Source of the DNA: Eubacteriaceae bacterium
GTDB lineage: Bacteria > Bacillota > Clostridia > Eubacteriales > Eubacteriaceae
DNA length: 64,000 nt
Assembly: GCA_030156895.1 (NCBI GenBank)
Contig: JASGLP010000001.1
Span: forward strand, 1-64,000
Direction of reading: 5' to 3'
Shown here piece by piece: positions 9,104 through 17,071 of this stretch (within the stretch, counting starts at the first letter, position 1; every line of letters starts with the position of its first letter). The notes beneath the pieces were generated by a model that was given only the letters and a program-made list of their open reading frames with translations, ran no database searches and had not been told where the DNA came from. The translations under genes were made by a program, and so were the position numbers.

Positions 9104-9140
9104 AAAAACTGTAGCTGCCTTTAAGGTGAGTACAGTTTTT
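9104..9140 (+). terminator. Terminator-like hairpin after the ATPase
   Basis: AAAAACTGTA at 9104-9113 pairs with TACAGTTTTT at 9131-9140, and the 3' arm itself supplies the T run. The rest of 9063-9372 shows no gene. Confidence 0.6.
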
Positions 9141-9372
9141 GTGTTCTGTAACCGGGTTTATTTTCGCTCTGAAAGGTCTGATTCTTCAGATCTTTTTTTT
9201 TGCAGATGATTATTTTACCGTTTTACTAAAATGACAGGTTGATATTTTACCATTACATAAAATTGTGATCAAACCATAACATAAAAAAAGTATTTTTGTC
9301 ATAAAATCATGCTGTTTGCTCCATATCAGCAACGTTTTCATTCGTATATAATATAGATATTACAAAAATGGG

Positions 9373-9627
9373 GTGGCCTTTTCCGATAAAATTGCTGAGT
9401 CGCTGTCTGCACTTTTAACGACCACTTTGCCTGAGCTTAATGCAACACTGGATGCTCTGGTCGCAGCCGGTCTGCGTTCTCAGGTCAAGGTTTTGGTTGG
9501 TGGGGCGCCTGTCACCAGTGAATATGCTGGACGAATCAAGGCCGATGCTTACGCTACCGATTTGTTTGGTGCCAACGAGGCAGTGAGTGATCTGGTCAAC
9601 AATCGAATCGGCCTCTATGGGGTGTGA
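9373..9627 (+). pseudogene. Corrinoid-protein fragment (C-terminal B12-domain remnant)
   Basis: The 84 residues match only the last third of a MtaC-type corrinoid protein: LSALLTTTLPELNATLDALV, then VKVLVGGAPVTSEYAGRIKADAY. The N-terminal four-helix cap and the D-x-H-x-x-G cobalamin-ligand motif present in the four intact paralogues are absent. No in-frame sequence upstream supplies them. The first ~12 residues do not fit the family, suggesting a deletion endpoint. It may still be translated from the GTG at 9373 but cannot bind a corrinoid in the usual way. Confidence 0.8.
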
Positions 9628-9633
9628 AAAAGT

Positions 9634-10056
9634 TCAACCTTTGACTAAAAGCAGTCCACCCAGGCAGAGTGAAATTCCCAAAAGCTGTTTAATCGAAATC
9701 TGTTCATGATATAGAAAGACACCTATAATGATTAGTAGGATAGCAACAGTGATATTGGCAATTAATGAACTGCTGCTAATTTTGAAACCACTGCGATATA
9801 GAAAAAGATAACCCAGTTCAATGCCGACTATGGCAAGTCCCAGCAGGTAACTGACTGGATTAAGGTTGGAAAAATCCTCGCTGAATTTGGGGCCGTTGAA
9901 AAAATAAAGGGTAAAGGTTGTCAGCATGGCGATGCCATAAGCAACGCCCATACTCAAATAGGCGTTTGCATTGGCTGGCGTGATTTTTACCAGGTTATGA
10001 TACAAGACATTAGCCAGGATGATAATAAACATGGGCAGATATAGTTGTAATTCCAT
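9634..10056 (-). CDS. EamA/SMR-like small membrane transporter (half-size)
   Basis: A 140-aa very hydrophobic protein with about four or five transmembrane helices (LPMFIIILANVLYHNLV at the start, ISIKQLLGISLCLGGLLLVK at the end). The C-terminal pattern is that of one EamA/DMT repeat or a small multidrug resistance-type protein, so it probably functions as a dimer. It lies 2 nt from the upstream acetyltransferase gene, on the same strand, so the two form an operon. The substrate is unknown. Confidence 0.7.
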   Translation of the reverse strand: MELQLYLPMFIIILANVLYHNLVKITPANANAYLSMGVAYGIAMLTTFTLYFFNGPKFSEDFSNLNPVSYLLGLAIVGIELGYLFLYRSGFKISSSSLIANITVAILLIIIGVFLYHEQISIKQLLGISLCLGGLLLVKG

Positions 10057-10058
10057 GA

Positions 10059-10487
10059 TTAGATCCCTTCTGCTGACAGTACTTTTTCCATCCGAATATG
10101 GGGACAGCCTTCATCCAGATAAATACTGCCAAGTGCTTTATAGCCGCATTTTTTGTAGAAAGGTCGGGCTGTAATCTGGGCTGACAGAATAACTTTCTGG
10201 CCACCCTCTTGAGTGATTTCCTGCTCGGCTTTTTCAAGCATTATTTTGCCCAAGTGTTTGCCTCGGTAGGCAGATCTAACGGCCAGTCGTCCCAGGATAA
10301 AAACACCTTCAGAATCACCAGTGTAGTAACGACAGACGGCAACTGGTAGAGGGCCTTCATAATAGATTAAGTGACATGCGCGAGAATCAATCGTGTCAAA
10401 TTCTTCTTCAAAACCCTGCTCCTGCACAAAGACTTCCTCGCGGATCGCTATTGCATCGGGATGCAGTTTGTGATACTTTTTAATCAT
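10059..10487 (-). CDS. GNAT-family N-acetyltransferase
   Basis: A 142-aa protein starting at ATG 10487 behind a perfect GGAGG (10496-10500). The longer upstream frame lacks a signal. The acetyl-CoA loop is visible as LGRLAVRSAYRGKHLGKIML and the C-terminus as ARPFYKKCGYKALG. It resembles ElaA/YjcF-type acetyltransferases (AIREEVFVQEQGF near the N-terminus). The acceptor is unknown. It is co-directional with, and 2 nt from, the small transporter gene. Confidence 0.85.
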   Translation of the reverse strand: MIKKYHKLHPDAIAIREEVFVQEQGFEEEFDTIDSRACHLIYYEGPLPVAVCRYYTGDSEGVFILGRLAVRSAYRGKHLGKIMLEKAEQEITQEGGQKVILSAQITARPFYKKCGYKALGSIYLDEGCPHIRMEKVLSAEGI

Positions 10488-10649
10488 TTTTATTTCCTCC
10501 AAAAAATAAAGCACCCGTAATTGAACCTTATAGTGTATTGCTACACCGTACCTGCGGCTCAATTAGGGATGCCTTTTTGCTTTCACCCGGTGATGAAAAC
10601 AAGCACTCTTATTTTTATGCATTATAGCATGTGATATTTTTATTGTCAA

Positions 10650-11720
10650 TTAATGCAGCAGCGAAATATCAGGAAGCTCGCCCTGTTTTGCATAAAATCC
10701 CATCCCGAATTTAAAATGTTCATCAAGCAAATCACCTACATAGTCAAAACCAATGGTGATAGGAAAGACCACAAAAGATCCACCGGGGGCTAAATCATTA
10801 ACAACCCGCTGATACTCGGATTTAATCTGGGCTGATGTAACACCGGGGACTTCAAGCACGCCCTGGTTATCGAAGCCACCACAAAAAGTCAGGCGATCAC
10901 CCAATTTTTGTTTTAATGCTACCAGATTTTTATTGCTGCCGCCCTGAAGGGTATCGATGGCATCTACACCAATTTCAGCTAAATCCTCGAGAATCGGTTC
11001 GATATAGCCACAGCTGTGGTGCTGGTATAAAACACCGGCTTCATGACAAGCATCAACCATTCTTTTGAGGTGTGGTTTGATTAACTGACGCCAGGTGTCT
11101 GGAGACATAAACATCCGATCCTTCGAACCATAGTCGTCATGGGCATTGATCACATCTACTTTATAGTATTGGGCAATTTTTTTAAAATAGGCAATTTTCC
11201 AGTCAGCGATGGCTTTAAAATATTCGTAGCATTCCTCAGGATCGGTAACCAGGGCCATTAAGGCGTTTTCAAAGCCCATCAGGGCGTGAAGCCGCTCGAA
11301 GGGGCCATTAATAACCATGCAAAGCACCAGTTTATCTTCATCATAAGCACTTTTTCCATCGGCCATGGGGACAATTCCGGCACCGGCAACCAGGGCCATA
11401 AAATCGGTGTGGACATCAAGATCAGCCTGCTTTTCCCAGTCGATGGCTTCCAGATCAGGGAATTTTACGTGATCCCGCCAATCGGCAATATCGTCAAATA
11501 AAATTTTTCCTGTTGTTGGCATTGGCGCCCTGGCATCAGCCACATAAGTCCATTCCACCCCGAAATCGTCAAGTCCAACCTGATTACCACAATAGCGTTC
11601 CATGGTGGGATTTGCCTGAATCATGCTAATATCGGTGAAAAGGGTGGGGATATAGGCCGGGACACCATGTTTGTAAGCGATTAACGCATTTTCTCTGGGT
11701 GTTAATTGTCGTTCTTCCAT
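10650..11720 (-). CDS. UroD/MtaA-superfamily corrinoid methyltransferase B
   Basis: A 356-aa protein starting MEERQLTPRENALIAYKHGV behind an AGGAGG-type box. It contains the zinc-type motif QHHSCGYIEPILEDL (His-x-Cys) and a later cysteine in TFCGGFDNQG, matching the His-x-Cys-x(n)-Cys pattern of MtaA-like enzymes. It likely transfers a methyl group between a substrate and a corrinoid protein. The LysR gene at 11802 lies upstream on the same strand. No corrinoid or methyl-THF gene is adjacent. The substrate is unknown. Confidence 0.85.
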   Translation of the reverse strand: MEERQLTPRENALIAYKHGVPAYIPTLFTDISMIQANPTMERYCGNQVGLDDFGVEWTYVADARAPMPTTGKILFDDIADWRDHVKFPDLEAIDWEKQADLDVHTDFMALVAGAGIVPMADGKSAYDEDKLVLCMVINGPFERLHALMGFENALMALVTDPEECYEYFKAIADWKIAYFKKIAQYYKVDVINAHDDYGSKDRMFMSPDTWRQLIKPHLKRMVDACHEAGVLYQHHSCGYIEPILEDLAEIGVDAIDTLQGGSNKNLVALKQKLGDRLTFCGGFDNQGVLEVPGVTSAQIKSEYQRVVNDLAPGGSFVVFPITIGFDYVGDLLDEHFKFGMGFYAKQGELPDISLLH

Positions 11721-11801
11721 TAATACAACCTCCTGATAAATTATATTAGGTAGATTGTATGACGATAAAAAGGTTTTGTAAAATGCTCTTTTTTTACGCG
11801 A

Positions 11802-12689
11802 TCATGCTTTTTGAGCATAATAGTCTTTAAGTAAAGTCAGAGCAAAATTATGATTGTCGTTACTATAGGCCAGCTCAATATTGTTGACTTCGCGCATATC
11901 TTTAAAGGGAAAAAGTTTGACAGCTTCAGATCGTCGTAAGTCCATATCCACATTTAAAACAGCGCATCTAAGTCCAGATTCAACCCACAAGACAACATCG
12001 GCCATGGAATCTAGAAAGTGCAGCTTGGGATAAAAACTGGCGTATTTTTGAAAAGAATCGATAATTAGATCAACACCGCTGGGACACTCCCTTTTTTTAA
12101 CGATGGCCAGGGGAATATCGCGAAAGTCGGAAAAAGTGAGGGTTTCCTTTTGGGCTAGGGGATGCTTGATGGGGACGACAAAGGCCGGGCAGGATTGTTT
12201 CAGAAATAATCTCGATAAATCCGGCATTTCACTTAGATGAAAGGCGAAGGTGATGGAGGCATCCAGTTTATTTTGATTAAGCTTATCAAGCAAGGCGAAA
12301 AAACTTTCTCTTTTGAGAATAATTTCGATATTGGGATGGTTGGTTTCAAAATAGCTGATCAGGTCGGGAATTAAAGAGCTGACATCAAGGCCATCGAGAA
12401 TACCAATGTTTAATGTTCCATCAATGCACTGGCTGGCCAGCGAGGCTTTTTCTACCGCCGTATCGTAATCAGTGATAATTTTTGAAAACTCTTGAAATAA
12501 AACGGTGCCGGCTGGAGTTAGCGTCAGCCCTTTGTTGCTTCTGATAAACAAAAGAACATTGAGTTCGGATTCGATTTTAATCAGTTGGCGCCCCAGGGTG
12601 GGTTGCGTAATAAAGAGGTTTTGAGCAGCTTTTGTCAGATTAAGACACTTTGCAGTTTCCAGAAAATAGCGGATCTGAGAAATGTTCAT
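11802..12689 (-). CDS. LysR-family transcriptional regulator 1
   Basis: A 295-aa protein with the LysR N-terminal winged helix (MNISQIRYFLETAKCLNLTK, AAQNLFITQPTLGRQLIKIE) and a substrate-binding-protein-like effector domain. It lies between a TetR gene and methyltransferase B on the same strand, spaced 81 nt from the latter. The likely job is ligand-dependent control of methyltransferase B, by inference from position. The ligand is unknown. Confidence 0.9.
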   Translation of the reverse strand: MNISQIRYFLETAKCLNLTKAAQNLFITQPTLGRQLIKIESELNVLLFIRSNKGLTLTPAGTVLFQEFSKIITDYDTAVEKASLASQCIDGTLNIGILDGLDVSSLIPDLISYFETNHPNIEIILKRESFFALLDKLNQNKLDASITFAFHLSEMPDLSRLFLKQSCPAFVVPIKHPLAQKETLTFSDFRDIPLAIVKKRECPSGVDLIIDSFQKYASFYPKLHFLDSMADVVLWVESGLRCAVLNVDMDLRRSEAVKLFPFKDMREVNNIELAYSNDNHNFALTLLKDYYAQKA

Positions 12690-12712
12690 GGTTAGCTCCC
12701 TTCGTAATTCAG

Positions 12713-13402
12713 TTAAGTGTTTATAATTTTTTTTGAGTCATCAAATTCAATCCATTCTGTTGTCCAATAGGTGTTGACTGACCGATAATCATATTCTTTA
12801 GCGATTTTTAATATGGTTTTCTCCTCATTTTGAAAGTCCTCCCGGTTTAGATAAAAGAGGCGATAAAACAAGCGGATATGCTGATTTCTCAGAAAATCCT
12901 GAGAGAAAGTCAGTTCTTCTTTGGAAACTCGAACATTGATATTCATAATTGCTTCAAAAAGGGTGTAAACAGTATAGTGTAGTTCCTTTTTAGTGAATTT
13001 TTCATGTGAGTAGCTATCGACAATCTGCTGACAGAAAGGCGTCAGGTTTCTGACAAAAATGCCGCCAATAACATCTTCTTTTAGGGCTTCTTCATATAGG
13101 TCTGAAAAGCGTTTATTGTAGGAAAGGGTATATTGAAAAATAATGATGCCTGATAGCATGGCTTCGACCGGATGATCTAGACCGGGAATGATGCTATTGA
13201 GGGGGAAATACATACTGTCTAAAAAATCATCGAACAAAGACACCAGGATTTCTCGTTTATTTTTAAAATAATTAAAGAGATTGACGTTGGTCATATTAAC
13301 TTCAGCAGCAATGGCGCGAATTGACGTGTTGTTAAAGCCGCGCTGGTAAAAGTTTTTTCGGGCTGAATTTAAAATGAGCGATCGGTTGGGATTGTTTTTC
13401 AT
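12713..13402 (-). CDS. TetR-family transcriptional regulator
   Basis: A 229-aa protein with the TetR helix-turn-helix (GFNNTSIRAIAAEVNMTNVN, then LFNYFKNKREIL) at residues ~20-60 and an all-helical ligand domain. It is divergent from methyltransferase C (13651). The shared promoter region contains two copies of an ATTAGC-N2-GCTAAT dyad, one between the -35 and -10 boxes, the expected placement for a repressor. It probably derepresses the 13651-16671 operon when its ligand (substrate or product) is present. Confidence 0.9.
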   Translation of the reverse strand: MKNNPNRSLILNSARKNFYQRGFNNTSIRAIAAEVNMTNVNLFNYFKNKREILVSLFDDFLDSMYFPLNSIIPGLDHPVEAMLSGIIIFQYTLSYNKRFSDLYEEALKEDVIGGIFVRNLTPFCQQIVDSYSHEKFTKKELHYTVYTLFEAIMNINVRVSKEELTFSQDFLRNQHIRLFYRLFYLNREDFQNEEKTILKIAKEYDYRSVNTYWTTEWIEFDDSKKIINT

Positions 13403-13482
13403 GGTCGTTCCTCCAAATGGGCTTTTACTGCTTAATATTATAACGATTAAAGAAAGAAATGTCCAAAGATAAAGCCAATTAA

Positions 13483-13532
13483 ATTAGCACGCTAATAAAA
13501 GTATTGACAAAATATTAGCGTGGTAATATAAT
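13483..13532 (+). promoter_or_regulatory. Strong promoter with duplicated TetR-type operator
   Basis: TTGACA (13504-13509), 17-bp spacer, TATAAT (13527-13532). A perfect 14-bp palindrome ATTAGCACGCTAAT lies at 13483-13496, and a one-mismatch copy ATTAGCGTGGTAAT fills the spacer at 13513-13526. Dyad centres are 30 bp apart, about three helical turns. A separate palindrome, GGTGCGCACC, lies at 13572-13581 in the leader. Confidence 0.85.
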
Positions 13533-13650
13533 GACGTCAACTACAAAGGTATTTTATTTAAGAAACGAATTGGTGCGCACCGGAAATTCTTAAATTTAAT
13601 TTCTGTAGTTGAGTCGGCTGAGTAATGAAAAATAAAGGATGGAGAAAATG

Positions 13651-14799
13651 ATGGACAATTTATATCAGCAACGGTTAAACCGTTTTTTGACAACTGCAGC
13701 GCATCAGGAACCAGATTGTGTTCCCTTCCTGCATGTCGCAGAAACATGGAATCTTAGTTATGCCGGGGTTAAAGCGATCGATGTTGAAAACGATAAACAT
13801 AAGGAATTTGAAGCTTTTGCCAAACCTTATGAAGTCTTTGATTTTGACGGCATATCCATGCCCTGTTTATCGCGGGATGTCAATATGTATGGCGCACTGG
13901 GAGGTGGCGCCTACTTTTATTCCAGTGACGGCGTAACCATTCAGCATCAGGAATATGTTTTTATGAAAGATGATGAATATCCAAAACTGATTGAAAACCC
14001 GATAAAATTTGCCATAAATGAAATTTTCCCACGAAAATTTCCGGAATTAAATAAACCCTATCCGGCAAATAAGGAAGCCTTGAAAAAAGCTCTGAATTTT
14101 TACAATAGCTATATCCAAAAGATGGTTAAAGCTGGAGAATTTCATGCTTCAAAACAGATGCCATGCCTAATGGGTGGGATTGGCCAGGCTCCTTTTGATA
14201 TTATTATGGACTATTTTCGTGGTTTTAAAGGAATCATGACGGATATGAGAAGACACAAGCAGGAAGTTAAAGAGGCCTGTGAGGCCCTGGTTCCGATTAT
14301 TATGGCCAGTATTCTTCAGGGCAGAGAAAAACTTGATGCTTATCCCTATGTTTTCTTCCCCCTGCATGCCCCCACGTTTTTAAATGCTAAACAGTTTGAA
14401 ACCCTTTATTGGCCAACCTTTAGGGAAATACTTTATCAGGTTAAGGAGTTGGGTGGTAAGGCAATGATTGCACTGGAAGGCGACTGGTCGCATTTGTATA
14501 CATTTGTAAACGATTTTCCGGAGGAATTTGCAACGGTCTTTATTGAAAAAGACGATATCATAAAAGCAAAAAAAGAAATTGGGGACCGGGTAACTTTGGC
14601 TGGTGGAATTGAACTGGGCATGCTGAGGAGCTCTTCGAAAGAGGTTTGCGTTGATCATACTAAAAAGATTATTGATCACTGTGCGCCGGGCGGCGGATTT
14701 ATTTTTACAACAGATAAGTCGTTGCTGGCACCAGGAGATGTAAAGATCGAGAATTATCTGGCCGTTAATCAGGCGGTTCATAAATACGGGAAGTATTAA
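13651..14799 (+). CDS. UroD-superfamily methyltransferase C (no His-x-Cys motif)
   Basis: A 382-aa protein. ATG 13651 is 6 nt from GGAG and beats the in-frame ATGs at 13639 and 13648. It has the overall UroD-like fold pattern, but where relatives carry the His-x-Cys zinc motif it reads MIALEGDWSHLYTF. It groups by eye with the protein at 20524, suggesting the methyltransferase I type of O-demethylase/methylamine-like systems with different metal ligands. It heads an operon with two tiny ORFs, a corrinoid protein and a methyl-THF methyltransferase, i.e. a complete methyl-transfer set. The substrate is unknown. Confidence 0.85.
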   Translation: MDNLYQQRLNRFLTTAAHQEPDCVPFLHVAETWNLSYAGVKAIDVENDKHKEFEAFAKPYEVFDFDGISMPCLSRDVNMYGALGGGAYFYSSDGVTIQHQEYVFMKDDEYPKLIENPIKFAINEIFPRKFPELNKPYPANKEALKKALNFYNSYIQKMVKAGEFHASKQMPCLMGGIGQAPFDIIMDYFRGFKGIMTDMRRHKQEVKEACEALVPIIMASILQGREKLDAYPYVFFPLHAPTFLNAKQFETLYWPTFREILYQVKELGGKAMIALEGDWSHLYTFVNDFPEEFATVFIEKDDIIKAKKEIGDRVTLAGGIELGMLRSSSKEVCVDHTKKIIDHCAPGGGFIFTTDKSLLAPGDVKIENYLAVNQAVHKYGKY

Positions 14800-14811
14800 G
14801 GAGGTCCGACA

Positions 14812-14943
14812 ATGGATGAAAACAAAGAAAGATCAATTGAAGAGTTGTTTGAAGAATTAAAAGATGAACTGGTTTTCTTACCGGAGATTGATGCCGTTAG
14901 AGCGGGGTATTTGTTCGGATTTAAATACACATTAATTCAATAG
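14812..14943 (+). CDS. Small acidic protein (43 aa), unknown function
   Basis: A short frame with an excellent AAGGAGGT box 5-6 nt before its ATG, starting 12 nt after the methyltransferase C stop. The product begins MDENKERSIEELFEELKDEL and ends GYLFGFKYTLIQ: an acidic helical first half and an aromatic second half. I do not recognise it. Position and ribosome binding site argue that it is translated as part of the methyl-transfer operon, perhaps as a small partner of the methyltransferase or of the next membrane peptide. Confidence 0.55.
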   Translation: MDENKERSIEELFEELKDELVFLPEIDAVRAGYLFGFKYTLIQ

Positions 14944-14993
14944 AAAAAGTAAAAAATCACTATTCTAGAATAAATAATGGAGGAATTGTAGAA

Positions 14994-15191
14994 ATGAAAG
15001 AAAGTATAAAAAATGGTATAATTGGCAGTTTGATTGGTCTGGTTATGAGTTTTGTGATCAACTATTTTTTGCTGCCATTACCGGAAACAGTTTTTGCAAA
15101 TGCTTTGGGGAATGGTATTAGTGGTTTGATTAGTGGATTTATGGGTGGATTTATGGGCTTGCTATTCTATCTGAAAAAAGTGCAAGGTTAA
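14994..15191 (+). CDS. Small two-helix membrane protein (65 aa), unknown function
   Basis: Starts behind TGGAGGAATTG. The product has two glycine-rich hydrophobic segments (GIIGSLIGLVMSFVINYFLL, and ISGLISGFMGGFMGLLFYL) separated by a short linker, and a basic C-terminus KKVQG. The G-x3-G spacing suggests tight helix packing or oligomerisation. It lies between methyltransferase C and its corrinoid protein, so it may help substrate entry or membrane attachment. No family recognised. Confidence 0.7.
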   Translation: MKESIKNGIIGSLIGLVMSFVINYFLLPLPETVFANALGNGISGLISGFMGGFMGLLFYLKKVQG

Positions 15192-15226
15192 AAATTGGAA
15201 TTTATCATTAAGAAACGAGGAGAAAA

Positions 15227-15856
15227 ATGCTTGATTTAAAATTATTAACTGAAAAACTGGGAGAACTGGAAGAAGACGATGTGCTGGATATGCTAAAAGA
15301 ATTTGTGGCAACCAATCCATCGGAAGCAGAGGCTTTGGAAGCTGTAGCTGCCTGTCAGGCTGGAATGGCAACCGTCGGAGAATTATTTGAAAACGGCGAT
15401 TATTTTGTTGGCGATCTGATTTTTGCCGGGGAACTTTTAACCGAAGCCATTAATGTTTTAAAACCGGCTCTAGGTGGTAGCGGTTCAGCTAATACAGGAA
15501 CCATTTTACTGGGAACAGTGCATGGCGACCTGCATGATATTGGCAAGAATATCTTTAAAAGCATGTCAGAAGCAGCTGGCTTTAAAGTCGTCGACATTGG
15601 TATTGATGTAGAGGTGGATACCTTTGTAGAAAAAGCTAAAGAAGTCAATCCGCAAATTATTGGTATGAGCGGGGTACTGACCCTGGCTATCGATTCGATG
15701 AAAGATACTGTGGACGCTTTAAAAGCGGCGGGCGTTTCTGCTAAAATCATTATCGGCGGCAATCCGGTTACTAAAGAAGCCAGCGAATTTGTGGGATCAG
15801 ATGCCTTTACCACCAATGCGGCTGAAGGTGTTAAAATCTGCCAGGCCTGGGTGTAG
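15227..15856 (+). CDS. Corrinoid protein (MtaC/MtvC-type) 1
   Basis: A 209-aa protein: an N-terminal helical cap (~1-85) followed by a Rossmann-type cobalamin domain with GDLHDIGKNIF (Asp101-x-His103-x-x-Gly106, the lower-ligand motif), then SGVLTLAIDSM and the IIIGGNPVT loop. It accepts a methyl group from the substrate methyltransferase and hands it to the methyl-THF methyltransferase encoded 8 nt downstream. Starts at ATG 15227 after a GAGGAG box. Confidence 0.95.
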   Translation: MLDLKLLTEKLGELEEDDVLDMLKEFVATNPSEAEALEAVAACQAGMATVGELFENGDYFVGDLIFAGELLTEAINVLKPALGGSGSANTGTILLGTVHGDLHDIGKNIFKSMSEAAGFKVVDIGIDVEVDTFVEKAKEVNPQIIGMSGVLTLAIDSMKDTVDALKAAGVSAKIIIGGNPVTKEASEFVGSDAFTTNAAEGVKICQAWV

Positions 15857-15864
15857 GTGGTTTA

Positions 15865-16671
15865 ATGATTATAATTGGAGAAAAAATCAACGGCACCATC
15901 CCAGTGGTCAAAGAAGCGATTGAAAAACGGGATGCGGATTTTATCGCTGATCGGGCAGTTAAGCAGGCTGAGGCAGGTGCCCATTTTATTGATGTCTGTG
16001 CCAGTACCGCCCCGGAAGCAGAAGTAGAAACCCTAAAATGGCTGATCGAAGTGGTACAGGATGCCACTGATACGCCACTGTGTATTGATAGTCCTAATCC
16101 CCGAGCCATTGAAGCGGTTTTTAAATATGCCAATAAGCCGGGGCTTTTAAATTCCATCTCGGAAGAAGGGGATAAATGCGAGGTACTCCTGCCGCTGATG
16201 CAGGGGAATAACTGGGAGGTAGTCGGTCTGACTTGTGATAATAAGGGGGTTCCGGATAACCTGGTAACAAAACTTAATATTACTCGCAGCATGGTGGAAA
16301 AGGCGGATAAGCTGGGGATCACCCCGGACCGTATTCATATCGATCCCTGCGTAATGGCGCTGTCAACACAAAATGCGGCCATGCTAGATTTTGCCGCCGA
16401 AATCCGGGCCATCAAAACAATGTATCCAACCATTCACGTGACTGGTGCTATTAGTAATATTTCCTTTGGATTACCGGTCAGAGCCCTCTTAAATAAAACC
16501 GCCATGGCTTTTGCTATCGAAGCGGGTATGGATTCAGCGGTGATGGACCCCATGAACCGGGCCATGATGGAAACCATTCTGGCGACCTATGCTTTGTTGG
16601 GTCAGGATAGGCATTGCCGCAAATACAGCAAAGCTTATCGAGCGGGTACAATTGGACCAGTTGCCAAATAA
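15865..16671 (+). CDS. Methyl-THF:corrinoid methyltransferase (MtvA/AcsE-type) 1
   Basis: A 268-aa TIM-barrel protein of the DHPS-like family (MIIIGEKINGTIPVVKEA; DVCAS; CIDSPNP; GAISNISFGLP near the end). It is expected to transfer the methyl group from the corrinoid protein to tetrahydrofolate, giving methyl-THF for the Wood-Ljungdahl pathway. It is the last gene of the TetR-controlled operon and is followed by a strong terminator. It is clearly diverged from the near-identical pair at 1-459 and 30141. Confidence 0.93.
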   Translation: MIIIGEKINGTIPVVKEAIEKRDADFIADRAVKQAEAGAHFIDVCASTAPEAEVETLKWLIEVVQDATDTPLCIDSPNPRAIEAVFKYANKPGLLNSISEEGDKCEVLLPLMQGNNWEVVGLTCDNKGVPDNLVTKLNITRSMVEKADKLGITPDRIHIDPCVMALSTQNAAMLDFAAEIRAIKTMYPTIHVTGAISNISFGLPVRALLNKTAMAFAIEAGMDSAVMDPMNRAMMETILATYALLGQDRHCRKYSKAYRAGTIGPVAK

Positions 16672-16750
16672 AAAAGGTGAATTGCTGATAACAAAATAAT
16701 TGAACAGATACAAAGCAGAAGTTGCCCTAGTAGAAGTTCACATTAATTTT

Positions 16751-16793
16751 AGAGGTATCTGATAAAAATTATCAGGCACCTCTTTTGTTTTTT
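16751..16793 (+). terminator. Intrinsic terminator of the methyltransferase C operon
   Basis: Stem AGAGGT-TCTGATAA pairs with TTATCAGG-ACCTCT with one internal mismatch and an AAA loop, followed by TTTTG and T6. The remainder of 16794-17071 holds no recognisable gene. Confidence 0.85.
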
Positions 16794-17071
16794 AAATAAT
16801 TAAATTGTGTACTGTTTTGATTCTTCATCAATTGCGATAAGATTAGACTTTTCATAAAGGTTATGGTCCTGTAACTGTTTCTTATAGTTCCAACACTTAA
16901 TTAAAAGCATTAGCATAGTTTATCAGGGTATCATTCTAGCACATAATTGTACTTATGTGGATGTACTAAATTAAGCAAAGTATAGCGATGAAAATTCGAC
17001 AGAAAACTTGCTTTTAAATAAAAAAGTTGTTAAAGTATTCAACATATAAAAAGAATTTGAAGGTGAAAAAG

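Noticed and set aside
13572-13581. GGTGCGCACC palindrome in the methyltransferase C leader
   Set aside because: Too short and isolated to call a separate operator; noted only within the promoter entry.
15400-15816. Long minus-strand frame opposite corrinoid protein 1
   Set aside because: Antisense shadow of a clearly conserved coding sequence; no RBS or family features.
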